DNA of 64,000 bases from assembly GCA_934772525.1 (NCBI GenBank), contig CAKVMI010000005.1:1-64000 (forward strand). The letters run 5' to 3'. Position 1 is the stretch's first letter. Every line of letters starts with the position of its first letter. Below the pieces are notes generated by a model, which searched no databases, was not told the origin of the DNA, and worked only from the letters and a program-made list of their open reading frames with translations. The translations under genes were made by a program, and so were the position numbers. Source of the DNA: an uncultured Clostridia bacterium (GTDB lineage: Bacteria > Bacillota > Clostridia > Christensenellales > UBA1242). Positions 50,577 through 59,153 of the stretch are shown here, piece after piece.

Positions 50577-50627
50577 AAAACCAGATTATCAAGTAAATTA
50601 ATACTTTTTAGTCTGGTTTATTTTTAT
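50577..50627 (+). terminator. Intrinsic terminator
   Basis: AAACCAGA pairs with TCTGGTTT across a ~25-nt loop, followed by ATTTTTATTT. Confidence 0.75.
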
Positions 50628-50633
50628 TTAAGA

Positions 50634-50663
50634 TTGACATATTCATTTTAAATAGTTTATAAT
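50634..50663 (+). promoter_or_regulatory. Promoter of the sulfatase/YidC-fusion operon
   Basis: TTGACA (50634-50639), 18-bp spacer, TATAAT (50658-50663). The leader to 50722 is about 50 nt. Confidence 0.75.
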
Positions 50664-50721
50664 TACTAATGTAAAAATGAAATTCTGGTTAAATACCCTA
50701 ATATATATTTTTTGGTGAACA

Positions 50722-52479
50722 ATGGAAGAAAATTTAAAGTTAAATAAAAAAAGAAGTTTTGGTGAAGTTATGCGAGGAAGAAAAGCTAGAATTCTACCAA
50801 CAATATTGGTATCTATAATCATTCCGTTTATTCTTTGCATATCGGTACCATTTGAAATATATTGTAATAATTCTAGCGAGTTCGTATTTGGAATTTTAGA
50901 CTTTTTGCCATTTTGTTTGGTGTTTTGTGTTGGTATAGCGTCTGCGTTAATAATCCTTTTGCTATTACTACCAAATACTGCATATAAAATATGTTTATAC
51001 CTATTTTTTGGCTTGGGGTTTATGTTTTTTTTGCAAGGTACATACCTAAACGGAAACCTTTCACTTGCTGGAGATAATATGTCGAGTGGTGGGGTCAGTA
51101 AAGTAAGTATCTATATAAACCTAGGCGTTTGGGTGTTACTTATAGCGGGGTTTATTGCACTTGCTCTTAGTATAAAAGATAAAAAGGGTTACATAAGACT
51201 TGGCACCATTGTTCTTTCGGTTATAGTTCTTGCAACGCAAGTTATGAGCATAACCTTTAGTTGTATAAACAATAAAGATGCATTCGTTTCACCTGAAATG
51301 CGAAACTCGAGCGACAATGCAGTAAATAATGAAGTTCCACTTACCACAAAAAATCTAACAAACATATCAACATCAAAAAATATTTTTTATTTTGTAATAG
51401 ATAGATTTGATGAAACATATGCCGAAAGTGCATACATTAGTGATAGTTCTATTTACGATAAATTAGAAGGATTTACATGGTTTAAAGATAATATATCAAT
51501 TTATGGTCATACATTCCCAGCAGTTTGCAATATGCTAACCGGGGCGGAACATAAGGGCAATTTGTACCGAGAACCCTATCTTGAAGATGCTTACAATAAT
51601 GACAACCCACTAAAAGAACTAAGTGAAAATGGTTATGATATAAATCTTTACACAACGATGTATTATTCTTATACGGGTAAAAATATGCCATCATATATTT
51701 CAAACCTAGAAGCTGGAGAATATAGCGTAGACAATAGTTTTGGTTTGTCATTTAGAATGGTTGAATTGAGTTTATTTAGATGTGTACCATTAATTGCAAA
51801 ATGGGCGTTTAAAGATATAAATTCTTCAACTTGTAATAGTTATGCAACTTTTACTTCAGATGGAGAGATAAATTATCAATCTTCAAATTCGTCAGCATAT
51901 AATTTGGTGGACATAAAAGGCTTTCAAAAAACCGATAAAAAGCAATTTACATTTATTCATGTAGATGGCACGCATAAACCAGAAAGTGACCTTTCATCAA
52001 AAAAATATACAATTCCTAGTGTAGAAAACGCCTTAAAAAATAGTTTTAGAATTATTAATAAGTATATTGATGAATTAAAGCAAAGCGGAATGTATAAAGA
52101 TGCAACAGTAATTATAACGGGCGACCATGGTTATTCAAAAAATGACTTAACCAAATTAACAACTGCAGTTCAAACGGCGTTATTTGTTAAGCCGGCGGGA
52201 GTAGAAAGTGGTGTTTTAAAACAAAGCACAGCACAGACTTCACACGCAGATATTTGGGCTACAATTCATTCATCTATTGGTTTAGAAAGTAGATTTAATG
52301 TTGGTAAAAATGTTTTTGATATTTCTGAAACCGAACTTAGAACACGTTATTATATTTGGCAAACCTACCAATCGGGTTCTATGGATGAGTTTATATACAA
52401 GATTACAGGTAATGGCAGTGAATTTAATAATTGGCACGAAGAAGTAGTTACACATTACAATAAAGATGTAATGCAATAA
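50722..52479 (+). CDS. Membrane sulfatase-fold enzyme, LTA-synthase-like
   Basis: A 585-residue protein with four or five N-terminal membrane segments (residues ~25-175) and an extracellular alkaline-phosphatase/sulfatase-type domain. FYFVIDRFDETYAES gives the first metal-binding Asp, the GHTFPAVCNMLTG segment should carry the nucleophile (Thr), and HVDGTHKP, IITGDHGYSKND and SHADIWATI provide later ligands. This layout resembles polyglycerol-phosphate (LTA) synthases and other phosphoglycerol transferases. The next gene follows after 12 bp. It probably works with that gene in making or decorating an anionic surface polymer (inference). Confidence 0.75.
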   Translation: MEENLKLNKKRSFGEVMRGRKARILPTILVSIIIPFILCISVPFEIYCNNSSEFVFGILDFLPFCLVFCVGIASALIILLLLLPNTAYKICLYLFFGLGFMFFLQGTYLNGNLSLAGDNMSSGGVSKVSIYINLGVWVLLIAGFIALALSIKDKKGYIRLGTIVLSVIVLATQVMSITFSCINNKDAFVSPEMRNSSDNAVNNEVPLTTKNLTNISTSKNIFYFVIDRFDETYAESAYISDSSIYDKLEGFTWFKDNISIYGHTFPAVCNMLTGAEHKGNLYREPYLEDAYNNDNPLKELSENGYDINLYTTMYYSYTGKNMPSYISNLEAGEYSVDNSFGLSFRMVELSLFRCVPLIAKWAFKDINSSTCNSYATFTSDGEINYQSSNSSAYNLVDIKGFQKTDKKQFTFIHVDGTHKPESDLSSKKYTIPSVENALKNSFRIINKYIDELKQSGMYKDATVIITGDHGYSKNDLTKLTTAVQTALFVKPAGVESGVLKQSTAQTSHADIWATIHSSIGLESRFNVGKNVFDISETELRTRYYIWQTYQSGSMDEFIYKITGNGSEFNNWHEEVVTHYNKDVMQ

Positions 52480-52491
52480 TAGGAGAAAAAT

Positions 52492-54600
52492 ATGGACACG
52501 ATTATTTATTATATTTGTATACCTTTGGGGTACTTAATGAAATGGTGTTGGTGGCTTGTACAAAATTATGGTTTAGCAATAATTCTTTTTACACTTGCCA
52601 CAAAGCTAGTTTTATTGCCACTATCTATCTGGATACAGAAAAATAGTATTTTAATGGTAAAAATTCAGCCTGAAGTAAATTATTTGAAAGCAAATATGCA
52701 AGGCAATTTAGATGCTATTGCAGATGGTCAAAGCAAGATATTCAAAAAGGCAAAATATCATCCAATGCTTGCAGTTGTTCCACTAATTTTACAAATAGTT
52801 TTACTACTTGGTGTTGTAGAAATTATTTATCATCCATTGAGTTATTTATTTGGTTTTGCTAAGGCGGATATTTTAAAACTTGCCGAATTTGTAGGTGCAA
52901 ATACAAACGAATCTTCATTTCAACTAACCATAATTGATGCTATAAAGTCGGGTAGTATTACAGCATCAACCGTTGTAGAAGGTGTTAGTGCCGAAACGAT
53001 GGGCGAGATTGTTACAAGTGTAACAAAGTTTGATATGAACTTTCTTGGAATGAATCTTTCGGTTGTTCCAAGCGTGGTGTTTGGTTGGTATTTATTGGTT
53101 CCATTATTTGCTGGGTTATCTTCGTGGGTGCTTTGTTTTACACAAAATTGTTCCAATGTACTACAACACGAGCAAAGCAATTTAAATAAATATGGAATTA
53201 TGGCACTAAGCGTTGCATTGTCGCTTTACCTTGGATTCTTCGTACCATCGGGCATTGCCCTTTATTGGATGGCAAGTAATCTATTAAGCGTAGCACAAAT
53301 GTATCTATTAAATCTTGCAATTAATCCTAAAAAATATGTAGATTATGAAGATCTAGAAAACAGCCGAATTGCACTTCAAAAAGCAAAAGAATTTGGCAAA
53401 GTAGACAAAAAAGACCCTAAGTATAAAGAAGCAAAGAAACGCGAAAAACAAGACTATAAAGCATTTAAACAGATTGCGAATAAGCACATTGTATTTTACT
53501 CCGAAAAAAGCGGTTTCTATAAGTATTTTAGCGGAATTATAGATGAACTTCTAAAAAAGTCTAACCTTACTATTCATTATGTAACAAATGATTATAACGA
53601 CCAAATATTTGAAATTGCTAAAACCGAACCTAGAATAAAGCCTTATTACATAAGTCTAAAAAAGATGGTTTTATTAATGATGTTAGTAGAAACCGATATG
53701 TTCGTAATGACGACCCCAGACTTAAATAAGTTCTATCTAAAAAGGTCGTTTATTAAAAATGATATAGAATACATTTATGTTCCACACGATATGATGAGTG
53801 TTCATATGGGATTTAGAGAAGGTGCTCTTGATGCTTTTGATACAATATTTTGCTCGGGTCCTCACGTAAAGCAAGAAGTATTAAAAACCGAAGAAGTGTA
53901 CAAATTAAAACCAAAGACCTTGGTAGAATTTGGATATCCTTTGGCAGACGAACTTGTTAAAAAGGGACAAATTGCAAACGCTGAAAGAGATAAAAATAAA
54001 CCTATAAAAGAAATATTAATTGCTCCAAGTTGGCAAGAAGACAACCTTATGGATTCGTGCTTAGATGATTTAATTAAGGCATTGTATTGTGATGAATTTC
54101 ATATAATTGTACGACCACATCCAGAATATGTAAAAAGATTTAATTATCAATTAGAAAAAATCGTAGAGAAATACAAAGATTACGACAAGGATAAGTTGAC
54201 TTTTGAATTAGATTTTACAAAAAATAAATCAATTTATTCTTCCGATGTTTTAATTACCGATTGGTCGGGCGTTGGGCCAGAATTTGCATTCGCAACAACT
54301 CGTCCAGTTGTATTTATAAATACGAAGATGAAATGCTTAAACGAAAATTGGCAAAAAATTGGTCTAACTCCAGTTGAGTTGTCTTTAAGAGATGAAATTG
54401 GTGTAAGTGTAAATAAAGAAGATGTAGTAGGCATTAAAGAAACTATTTCAAAGTTAATAAAAGAAGAAGACCGTTACCATGCAAAAATTGTTGACATTTT
54501 TGACAAATTCTTGTACAATCACGGTAAATCTAGCAAGGTCGGAGCAGAATACATTTTAAAGTCATTAAAAAATAAACAAAATCAAAAGAAAACTAAATAA
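52492..54600 (+). CDS. YidC/Oxa1 insertase fused to CDP-glycerol-type glycerophosphotransferase
   Basis: A 702-residue fusion. Residues 1-~285 are a YidC/Oxa1 domain: YGLAIILFTLATKLVLLPLS carries Lys38 where YidC usually has its groove Arg, a coiled cytoplasmic hairpin, then AGLSSWVLC, GFFVPSGIALYWMASN and the final membrane helix. A Lys/Glu linker (about 290-325) leads to a Rossmann-type TagB/TagF-like domain: HIVFYSEKSGFYKYF, YIYVPHDMMSVHMGF, ILIAPSWQEDN, IVRPHPEY and TDWSGVGPEFA (about 589). These are the motifs of CDP-glycerol:polyol glycerophosphotransferases. Start after AGGAG. One chain could couple membrane insertion and polymer synthesis. Confidence 0.85.
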   Translation: MDTIIYYICIPLGYLMKWCWWLVQNYGLAIILFTLATKLVLLPLSIWIQKNSILMVKIQPEVNYLKANMQGNLDAIADGQSKIFKKAKYHPMLAVVPLILQIVLLLGVVEIIYHPLSYLFGFAKADILKLAEFVGANTNESSFQLTIIDAIKSGSITASTVVEGVSAETMGEIVTSVTKFDMNFLGMNLSVVPSVVFGWYLLVPLFAGLSSWVLCFTQNCSNVLQHEQSNLNKYGIMALSVALSLYLGFFVPSGIALYWMASNLLSVAQMYLLNLAINPKKYVDYEDLENSRIALQKAKEFGKVDKKDPKYKEAKKREKQDYKAFKQIANKHIVFYSEKSGFYKYFSGIIDELLKKSNLTIHYVTNDYNDQIFEIAKTEPRIKPYYISLKKMVLLMMLVETDMFVMTTPDLNKFYLKRSFIKNDIEYIYVPHDMMSVHMGFREGALDAFDTIFCSGPHVKQEVLKTEEVYKLKPKTLVEFGYPLADELVKKGQIANAERDKNKPIKEILIAPSWQEDNLMDSCLDDLIKALYCDEFHIIVRPHPEYVKRFNYQLEKIVEKYKDYDKDKLTFELDFTKNKSIYSSDVLITDWSGVGPEFAFATTRPVVFINTKMKCLNENWQKIGLTPVELSLRDEIGVSVNKEDVVGIKETISKLIKEEDRYHAKIVDIFDKFLYNHGKSSKVGAEYILKSLKNKQNQKKTK

Positions 54601-54614
54601 AGGTAGGAAAATTT

Positions 54615-55001
54615 ATGTTAAACTTAATTTCAACCATTCAAAATTTGTGCTATATAGACCCAGCAGCAACAAGTGTTTTAATTTCTTCAATTACTGCAAT
54701 CGCAGTGGCTCTTGGTGCAACATTTATTATTATTTGGAGAAAGATGAAAAAAGGCGTTCGTAAAACCTTCCATATAGATGAAAACGCAGGTAAGGTAATG
54801 GAAGACGACCTAGTAATACTAGATGACGAGAGCGAAGAAAATAAAGATGATAAAAAAGAGAATGCTGAAGAAGTAAAAACTGAGAAAGTAGAAGAAAAAA
54901 CCGAACATAAAGTAAAAACAACGACTTCAGCAAAATCAAAAAAATCAACTACAGCAACTCAAAATAAAACCACAAAGTCAACCACAAAAACTAAAAAGTA
55001 A
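54615..55001 (+). CDS. Small single-pass membrane protein with Lys/Thr-rich tail
   Basis: A 128-residue protein. One membrane segment (about 20-41) follows a short N-terminus. Then come KKGVRKTFHIDENAGKVMED and a low-complexity Glu/Lys and Thr/Ser/Lys tail of ~65 residues. It is the last gene of the sulfatase/YidC-fusion operon (14 bp gap, AGGTAGGA ribosome site) and may be an accessory of that complex. Function unknown. Confidence 0.65.
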   Translation: MLNLISTIQNLCYIDPAATSVLISSITAIAVALGATFIIIWRKMKKGVRKTFHIDENAGKVMEDDLVILDDESEENKDDKKENAEEVKTEKVEEKTEHKVKTTTSAKSKKSTTATQNKTTKSTTKTKK

Positions 55002-55013
55002 CAAAAAATAAAT

Positions 55014-55051
55014 AAACCCTAAAGCCAACTCTGGTTTTAGGGGTTATTTTT
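55014..55051 (+). terminator. Intrinsic terminator
   Basis: AACCCTAAA and TTTAGGGGTT pair, with an inner CCA/TGG, followed by ATTTTTG. Confidence 0.8.
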
Positions 55052-55095
55052 GTAGTAAAATTGAAATTCAAATTGATTTAAATCTTTTTATTGGT

Positions 55096-55935
55096 TTATA
55101 AACCAAGTTTTGCACCGCAGTTTGGACAACTCTTGTCGCTAGACGAAATACTTGCACCGCAATACTCACAAGTTGTGGAATTGGTGTTATTTTGTGTTGT
55201 TTGGCTATTATTTGCAGGGTTTTGAGATTTGTTGTTGTCTTCATATGTTCCGTCAGTCTTTTGCTTTGCACGAACTACCATAATTACCATTATTGCAATA
55301 CATATACCAGTGCCGACTAAAGAAATTATAAATAGAACACGTGAACTTTTAATATTTCTTTTTGCGTTTATGTAATCGCCGTCATCGTCCAAGCTGAAGT
55401 TTTTGTAATCCATTGGAACTGAGTCAGATAGTTTGGTAGAATTTTTTGTATCGACTGCAAGTTTTATGGTGTCGCCTTCGTGTGGGGCAGTACTTCTAGA
55501 ACTGTAAACTTTAAAACTGTATCCGTTATCTACAATATCGCCGTTGCTTGCTGTAAATTTGTAATCAAATGCCCATTTTCCGCTTCCGTTTCCGTCTTGC
55601 CAAACGCTTATAACAATTCCGTCAACAATAAGTTCGGGATCTTGTTCGGCTCTTTCTATCATTGCAACATAGCCAGCTCGGTCGTTTTGTATGTATTTTA
55701 ATTCTTCCTTTTCGGCTTTCATGCTAAAGCCGTTAGTAAATGCAAATACAACACAACAAACTAAAATCGTTCCAATAAAACTTAAAATACTTTGAGCACC
55801 TACGCTAAAAAAGAATAGGGAGTGACCCAAATGAAATCTTAGTGGTTTTCGGGGTCTACTGCTTCCGCCAGAATAACCTCCGCTTCTACTACTTGAACTA
55901 TGGCTTCCGCCGTATCCATGACTACCTGATGGCAT
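55096..55935 (-). CDS. Membrane protein with DUF3592-like domain and zinc ribbon
   Basis: A 279-residue protein. A Gly/Ser-rich N-terminus (MPSGSHGYGGSHSSSS) precedes a membrane segment (about 47-68), then a beta domain with GIVISVWQDGN, YSFKVYSSRS and HEGDTIKLAVD resembling DUF3592. A second membrane segment (about 199-220), an Asn/Gln linker and a C-terminal zinc ribbon (CEYCG and CPNCG) follow. The ribosome site reads AAGGAG. Monocistronic; role unknown. Confidence 0.65.
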   Translation of the reverse strand: MPSGSHGYGGSHSSSSRSGGYSGGSSRPRKPLRFHLGHSLFFFSVGAQSILSFIGTILVCCVVFAFTNGFSMKAEKEELKYIQNDRAGYVAMIERAEQDPELIVDGIVISVWQDGNGSGKWAFDYKFTASNGDIVDNGYSFKVYSSRSTAPHEGDTIKLAVDTKNSTKLSDSVPMDYKNFSLDDDGDYINAKRNIKSSRVLFIISLVGTGICIAIMVIMVVRAKQKTDGTYEDNNKSQNPANNSQTTQNNTNSTTCEYCGASISSSDKSCPNCGAKLGL

Positions 55936-56025
55936 TTTTTTATCTCCTTAAATTAAAGTATGCTAATTATAGCATATATAGTAGGGTTTTGTAAATAAAA
56001 AGAAGAATTTTAGGATAAATTTTGC

Positions 56026-56055
56026 AAAAAAATAAATCCGATAATATTCGGACTT
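56026..56055 (-). terminator. Intrinsic terminator
   Basis: On the minus strand AAGTCCGA pairs with TCGGATTT, followed by a T-run. Confidence 0.75.
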
Positions 56056-56063
56056 ATAAAAAA

Positions 56064-56675
56064 TTATTTACTAGATTTTTTTGTTGTTCTTTTTGGTTTC
56101 TCTTCAACTGCTTCTGCAACAGATTTAACCTTTGGAGCACGCTTTGTAGTGGTTGCTTTCTTTGGTTCCTTTTTGTCTTGTTCTTCAGTGTTTCCAGAAG
56201 TAGTGGTTTCGGTAGTGGTTGCTATTGTAGTTATGGTCGTTTCGGTTGGGGTAGAAGTCTTTTTACGAGTGGTAGATTTAACAGTTTTCTTTGTCTTTTC
56301 TAAACCTTCTTCAGATGTGGTAGTTTCAGTTGTTGTGCTTTCTTGTATAGGTTCGATAGTTTCAATAGCTTCGCTTGACTCAGTGGAAGTATTTCTGTTA
56401 TCTTCAGGTCGTTCTACGATAACAGCCATAGGTTGCTTTTTAGCAGGCTTTTTTACTTCTTCTTTTTCTTCTTCAGATGTAGATGTTTCAGTGTTTTCAT
56501 CTTCTACATTTTCCTTTGGCTTTCCAGCGCAGGCTACAATTAAATAAATTGCGGTAATTAATAAAACCAATATAACGGCAAGTGTTGCCCAAACAAACCA
56601 ATCTGGTGTGGTTAGTGCTTCACTCATAGCATCCTTTAATGAATTATATGTATTAAGTAAAAATGAACTAAACAT
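56064..56675 (-). CDS. Single-pass membrane protein with long Thr/Glu/Lys-rich tail
   Basis: A 203-residue protein with one membrane segment (about 28-49, WATLAVILVLLITAIYLIVA) and a ~150-residue low-complexity tail: Glu-rich first, then Thr-rich and finally Lys/Thr-rich (EKPKRTTKKSSK). No globular domain is visible. Its plan matches the unrelated-looking 128-residue protein at 54615. AAGGAG precedes ATG. A linker or envelope-spanning role is conceivable; no evidence of enzyme activity. Confidence 0.6.
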   Translation of the reverse strand: MFSSFLLNTYNSLKDAMSEALTTPDWFVWATLAVILVLLITAIYLIVACAGKPKENVEDENTETSTSEEEKEEVKKPAKKQPMAVIVERPEDNRNTSTESSEAIETIEPIQESTTTETTTSEEGLEKTKKTVKSTTRKKTSTPTETTITTIATTTETTTSGNTEEQDKKEPKKATTTKRAPKVKSVAEAVEEKPKRTTKKSSK

Positions 56676-56775
56676 ATTATATCTCCTTCATTCATTTATT
56701 CTTACTTTATTATATATCAATTTTCCAATTTAGTCAATATTAAAAAAAGACAAAATTTTAATTTTCGCTGTAAAA

Positions 56776-56808
56776 ACAAAAAAAAACTCGTAACGCAAGT
56801 TACGAGTC
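56776..56808 (-). terminator. Intrinsic terminator
   Basis: ACTCGTAAC and GTTACGAGT form a 9-bp stem around GCAA, with a T-run on the minus strand. Confidence 0.85.
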
Positions 56809-56813
56809 TTTCA

Positions 56814-57137
56814 TTATACCACTAGTGGTATAATTATACCAAGTATTACTACTAGTAGACATACCAAAAACAACACCTTCCAAACCATTTGCTTTTTTGC
56901 TACATATCTCCAAGCAAGTACGCTTGCAAGAATAATTAGCATAGCGGTGGCAACGCCTTGAAGAGCACTGATTACCTTTAAACTTACCCCGCAAGCTCCA
57001 AGAATGGTCGAAACTAGATACAAAATAGCAACGGCACAGATTGTGTAAAAGGCAATTTTGTTTACGCTCCAGCTATAGGTGTGTTTTGATGAACTAGATG
57101 AACTTGAACTTTTTTTGCTTTGTGTAGAATTTGCCAT
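56814..57137 (-). CDS. Small membrane protein
   Basis: A 107-residue protein with a Ser-rich N-terminus (SKKSSSSSSSSKH) and three hydrophobic segments (about 25-45, 52-72 and 80-105). Start at 57137 after AAGGAG; the frame upstream to 57197 lacks a ribosome site. Its last codons lie on an 18-bp palindrome (56814-56831). Monocistronic, function unknown. Confidence 0.65.
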   Translation of the reverse strand: MANSTQSKKSSSSSSSSKHTYSWSVNKIAFYTICAVAILYLVSTILGACGVSLKVISALQGVATAMLIILASVLAWRYVAKKQMVWKVLFLVCLLVVILGIIIPLVV

Positions 57138-57257
57138 AGTGATTTTCTCCTTAAAAATTTTCAGATAAAGTTTATTACAAAATTTGCAAACTGTCAAAGG
57201 TTTTTAACAATTTTTTAAGAATTGTTAAATGTAAAAATTTTGCAAGACGGGGCGTAC

Positions 57258-57286
57258 TTGACAAATATGAAATCTGATGGTATAAT
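57258..57286 (+). promoter_or_regulatory. Consensus promoter for the gene at 57312
   Basis: TTGACA (57258-57263), 17-bp spacer with extended TGG, TATAAT (57281-57286). Confidence 0.9.
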
Positions 57287-57311
57287 TTAAGAAAAATGAA
57301 GGTTTAAAATT

Positions 57312-58067
57312 ATGAATATTTTTGATAAGCTTGCACTAAAAATGTATAAAAAAGAATTAGAAGAAGCAAAGATTGTTTACAAAGCGTTACCACGAGATGT
57401 AAAGATGGATATCATTATGGATGTGTATAATACAATGGATACGTCTGGCTGGGAATATGATAAGCCGGTGCAATATAAATTTATTCCCCAAATAAGTAGC
57501 CAACACAAAGAAGTTTTAGATAATGCAGTTATGGTTTTAACTTTTGCTTTAAACAAAAATAAGTCAAAGGGAGAAAGTGTTTTATCTAGGAGATTGAGTG
57601 TAGATAAGGCGTCGGTTGAAAATTTGGTTCAAAAAGTTTATAAACGATTAAATGTTTCGGAAAATGGATTGTTTTTTAACACGGTTGATTTTTACAAAAA
57701 GCATAATGATGAAATCACAACCGAAGCGAAATTGGAAAAGAAAATGTTTTGGGCAAATAAGACCCCCAAAAGTATAAAATGGCTAAAGAATGAAATAGAC
57801 GAATATTTAGTTTATTCAAAAAAGAGTGGCGAAGAGGCCGAAAAAGAAAGGGAAAACATTAATAGTAGTCTAAATGAAGTTGGAGCATACAGTAGTTTAA
57901 AAATAATTAAGATATTAAGGCATTTATACTACAATAATTCTGCAACCCAAACTATACTAGATAAGTACCCAGAGGACGCAAGAAAGGTTGATAGACAAAG
58001 CGTATATAAACTTGCAAATGGTAGAAGTGTAGATTGCTTTGTGCGTGAAGATGAGAGGAGTATGTAA
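57312..58067 (+). CDS. Hypothetical soluble protein
   Basis: A 251-residue charged, mostly helical protein. No membrane segment or known motif was found. The region SKGESVLSRRLSVDKASVEN (about 93-112) has a helix-turn-helix-like rhythm but is not convincing. It has a consensus promoter, a GAAGG ribosome site and its own terminator. Function unknown. Confidence 0.65.
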   Translation: MNIFDKLALKMYKKELEEAKIVYKALPRDVKMDIIMDVYNTMDTSGWEYDKPVQYKFIPQISSQHKEVLDNAVMVLTFALNKNKSKGESVLSRRLSVDKASVENLVQKVYKRLNVSENGLFFNTVDFYKKHNDEITTEAKLEKKMFWANKTPKSIKWLKNEIDEYLVYSKKSGEEAEKERENINSSLNEVGAYSSLKIIKILRHLYYNNSATQTILDKYPEDARKVDRQSVYKLANGRSVDCFVREDERSM

Positions 58068-58072
58068 AAATT

Positions 58073-58108
58073 AAACTCATGGAAATTTATCATTCTATGA
58101 GTTTTTTT
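58073..58108 (+). terminator. Intrinsic terminator
   Basis: AAACTCAT pairs with ATGAGTTT across a ~15-nt loop, followed by TTTTT. Confidence 0.75.
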
Positions 58109-58159
58109 GTTGTATTATTCTATCAAACTAGATAAACTAATTTTTATAAAGGAGTTATT

Positions 58160-58357
58160 ATGAAAGTAGAATTTAACAAAGATAAAAGCGTTGTTGAACG
58201 CATTCAAAAAGGTTTAAAAGAAAAAGGCGGGTATTGCCCTTGTAAAGTTGGCAAAACGCCCGATAATAAGTGTATGTGTAAAGAATTTCGTGACCAAATA
58301 GCAGACCCTAATTTTGAAGGATATTGTTATTGTGGGTTATACTATAAAAGTAAGTAA
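58160..58357 (+). CDS. Ferredoxin-thioredoxin-reductase catalytic-domain-like small protein
   Basis: A 65-residue iron-sulfur-type protein. Cysteine pairs CPC (about residues 26-28), CMC (38-40) and CYC (56-58), with CKEF and CGLYY flanks, resemble the CPC-CPC-CHC set of ferredoxin:thioredoxin reductase beta subunits, with shorter spacing. Stand-alone versions occur in many Clostridia. Expected: 4Fe-4S cluster and disulfide redox chemistry. AAAGGAG precedes ATG. Confidence 0.75.
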   Translation: MKVEFNKDKSVVERIQKGLKEKGGYCPCKVGKTPDNKCMCKEFRDQIADPNFEGYCYCGLYYKSK

Positions 58358-58370
58358 ATAAAAATAGTAA

Positions 58371-58976
58371 CTATTTTAAGGCGCTTAAAAGTTTGTAGTA
58401 CAAAACTTCGTCAATTTCTACATGTAATCGATCGTCAAAGTGGTTAAATGCACGAAGAAGTAGTGACGGAAAAGTCTTATTATCGGTTAATGGTGCATTT
58501 AATAGTTTTATCTTTAAACGTTCATAGTGGTCGGTAAAAACATCAACGGCATGTGAAATGGTTTGGTCTAAATATATTATTTCGTTCAAAATTGCATTAA
58601 ATACGGCTTCGGTTTGTTCTACCGGAGTGTTTTTACTTTCTATTTCTATAAGCTTATAAAATGCAATAGTAAGGTTATATAATGTATTAGATAAATTTAG
58701 GTCTTTTTTATGATTGTTTACAAGTAAATCTATAAATTCAATATATTTTTTTTCTTTCAACAAATCTTCGCCAGCAAAAAAATCCATCATTTCGGTGAGT
58801 TCAATAAGATAATCATCGGCATATTTTGATATAAGCAGTGCATTGGTACTGGCGTTATCTACATAATCAAAAATAGTGCATACAATATCTTCCGATGCTA
58901 GTAGGTTGCAACCTGTTTGTTTTTTGTCATTTTTGCCCGCTAATATCAAAGAAGGCTTACTTACATCAATTTTCAT
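58371..58976 (-). CDS. Hypothetical protein next to Spo0A boxes
   Basis: A 201-residue soluble helical protein that I do not recognise. It has no Cys cluster or catalytic motif; TISHAVDVFTDHYERLKIKL (about 140-160) is the most regular part. AAGGTATTAAT precedes ATG. It shares its control region with the divergent gene at 59154, and two Spo0A boxes lie midway between the two promoters, so both may be developmental or stationary-phase genes. Confidence 0.65.
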   Translation of the reverse strand: MKIDVSKPSLILAGKNDKKQTGCNLLASEDIVCTIFDYVDNASTNALLISKYADDYLIELTEMMDFFAGEDLLKEKKYIEFIDLLVNNHKKDLNLSNTLYNLTIAFYKLIEIESKNTPVEQTEAVFNAILNEIIYLDQTISHAVDVFTDHYERLKIKLLNAPLTDNKTFPSLLLRAFNHFDDRLHVEIDEVLYYKLLSALK

Positions 58977-59004
58977 ATTAATACCTTTTTATTTATTCTA
59001 AAAG

Positions 59005-59033
59005 ATATTACCACATCAATTAAATTTCGTCAA
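59005..59033 (-). promoter_or_regulatory. Promoter of the 58371 gene
   Basis: On the minus strand: TTGACG (59028-59033), 17-bp spacer with extended TGG, TAATAT (59005-59010). Confidence 0.7.
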
Positions 59034-59053
59034 GCGTAATGTGTGTCTATATT

Positions 59054-59070
59054 TGTCGAATTATGTCGAA
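59054..59070 (+). promoter_or_regulatory. Two Spo0A boxes between divergent promoters
   Basis: TGTCGAA at 59054-59060 and 59064-59070, 10 bp apart. They lie 20 bp from the leftward -35 and 21 bp from the rightward -35. Confidence 0.6.
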
Positions 59071-59091
59071 AACAACAACTAGCATTAAAAC

Positions 59092-59120
59092 TTGCAATTT
59101 TTTATTTTTTATGGTATCAT
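59092..59120 (+). promoter_or_regulatory. Promoter of the 59154 gene
   Basis: TTGCAA (59092-59097), 17-bp spacer with extended TGG, TATCAT (59115-59120). Confidence 0.7.
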
Positions 59121-59153
59121 ATATGTATCCCAAATAAGAGGAGTTATTTATTA

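Noticed and set aside
56022..56547. Plus-strand frames opposite the Thr/Glu/Lys-rich protein
   Set aside because: Low-complexity reverse reading of the tail; Val/Ser and Phe/Cys runs are typical of antisense artefacts.
56814..56831. Perfect 18-bp palindrome TATACCACTAGTGGTATA as an operator
   Set aside because: It lies within the last codons of a small membrane gene, downstream of all promoters; no regulatory context.
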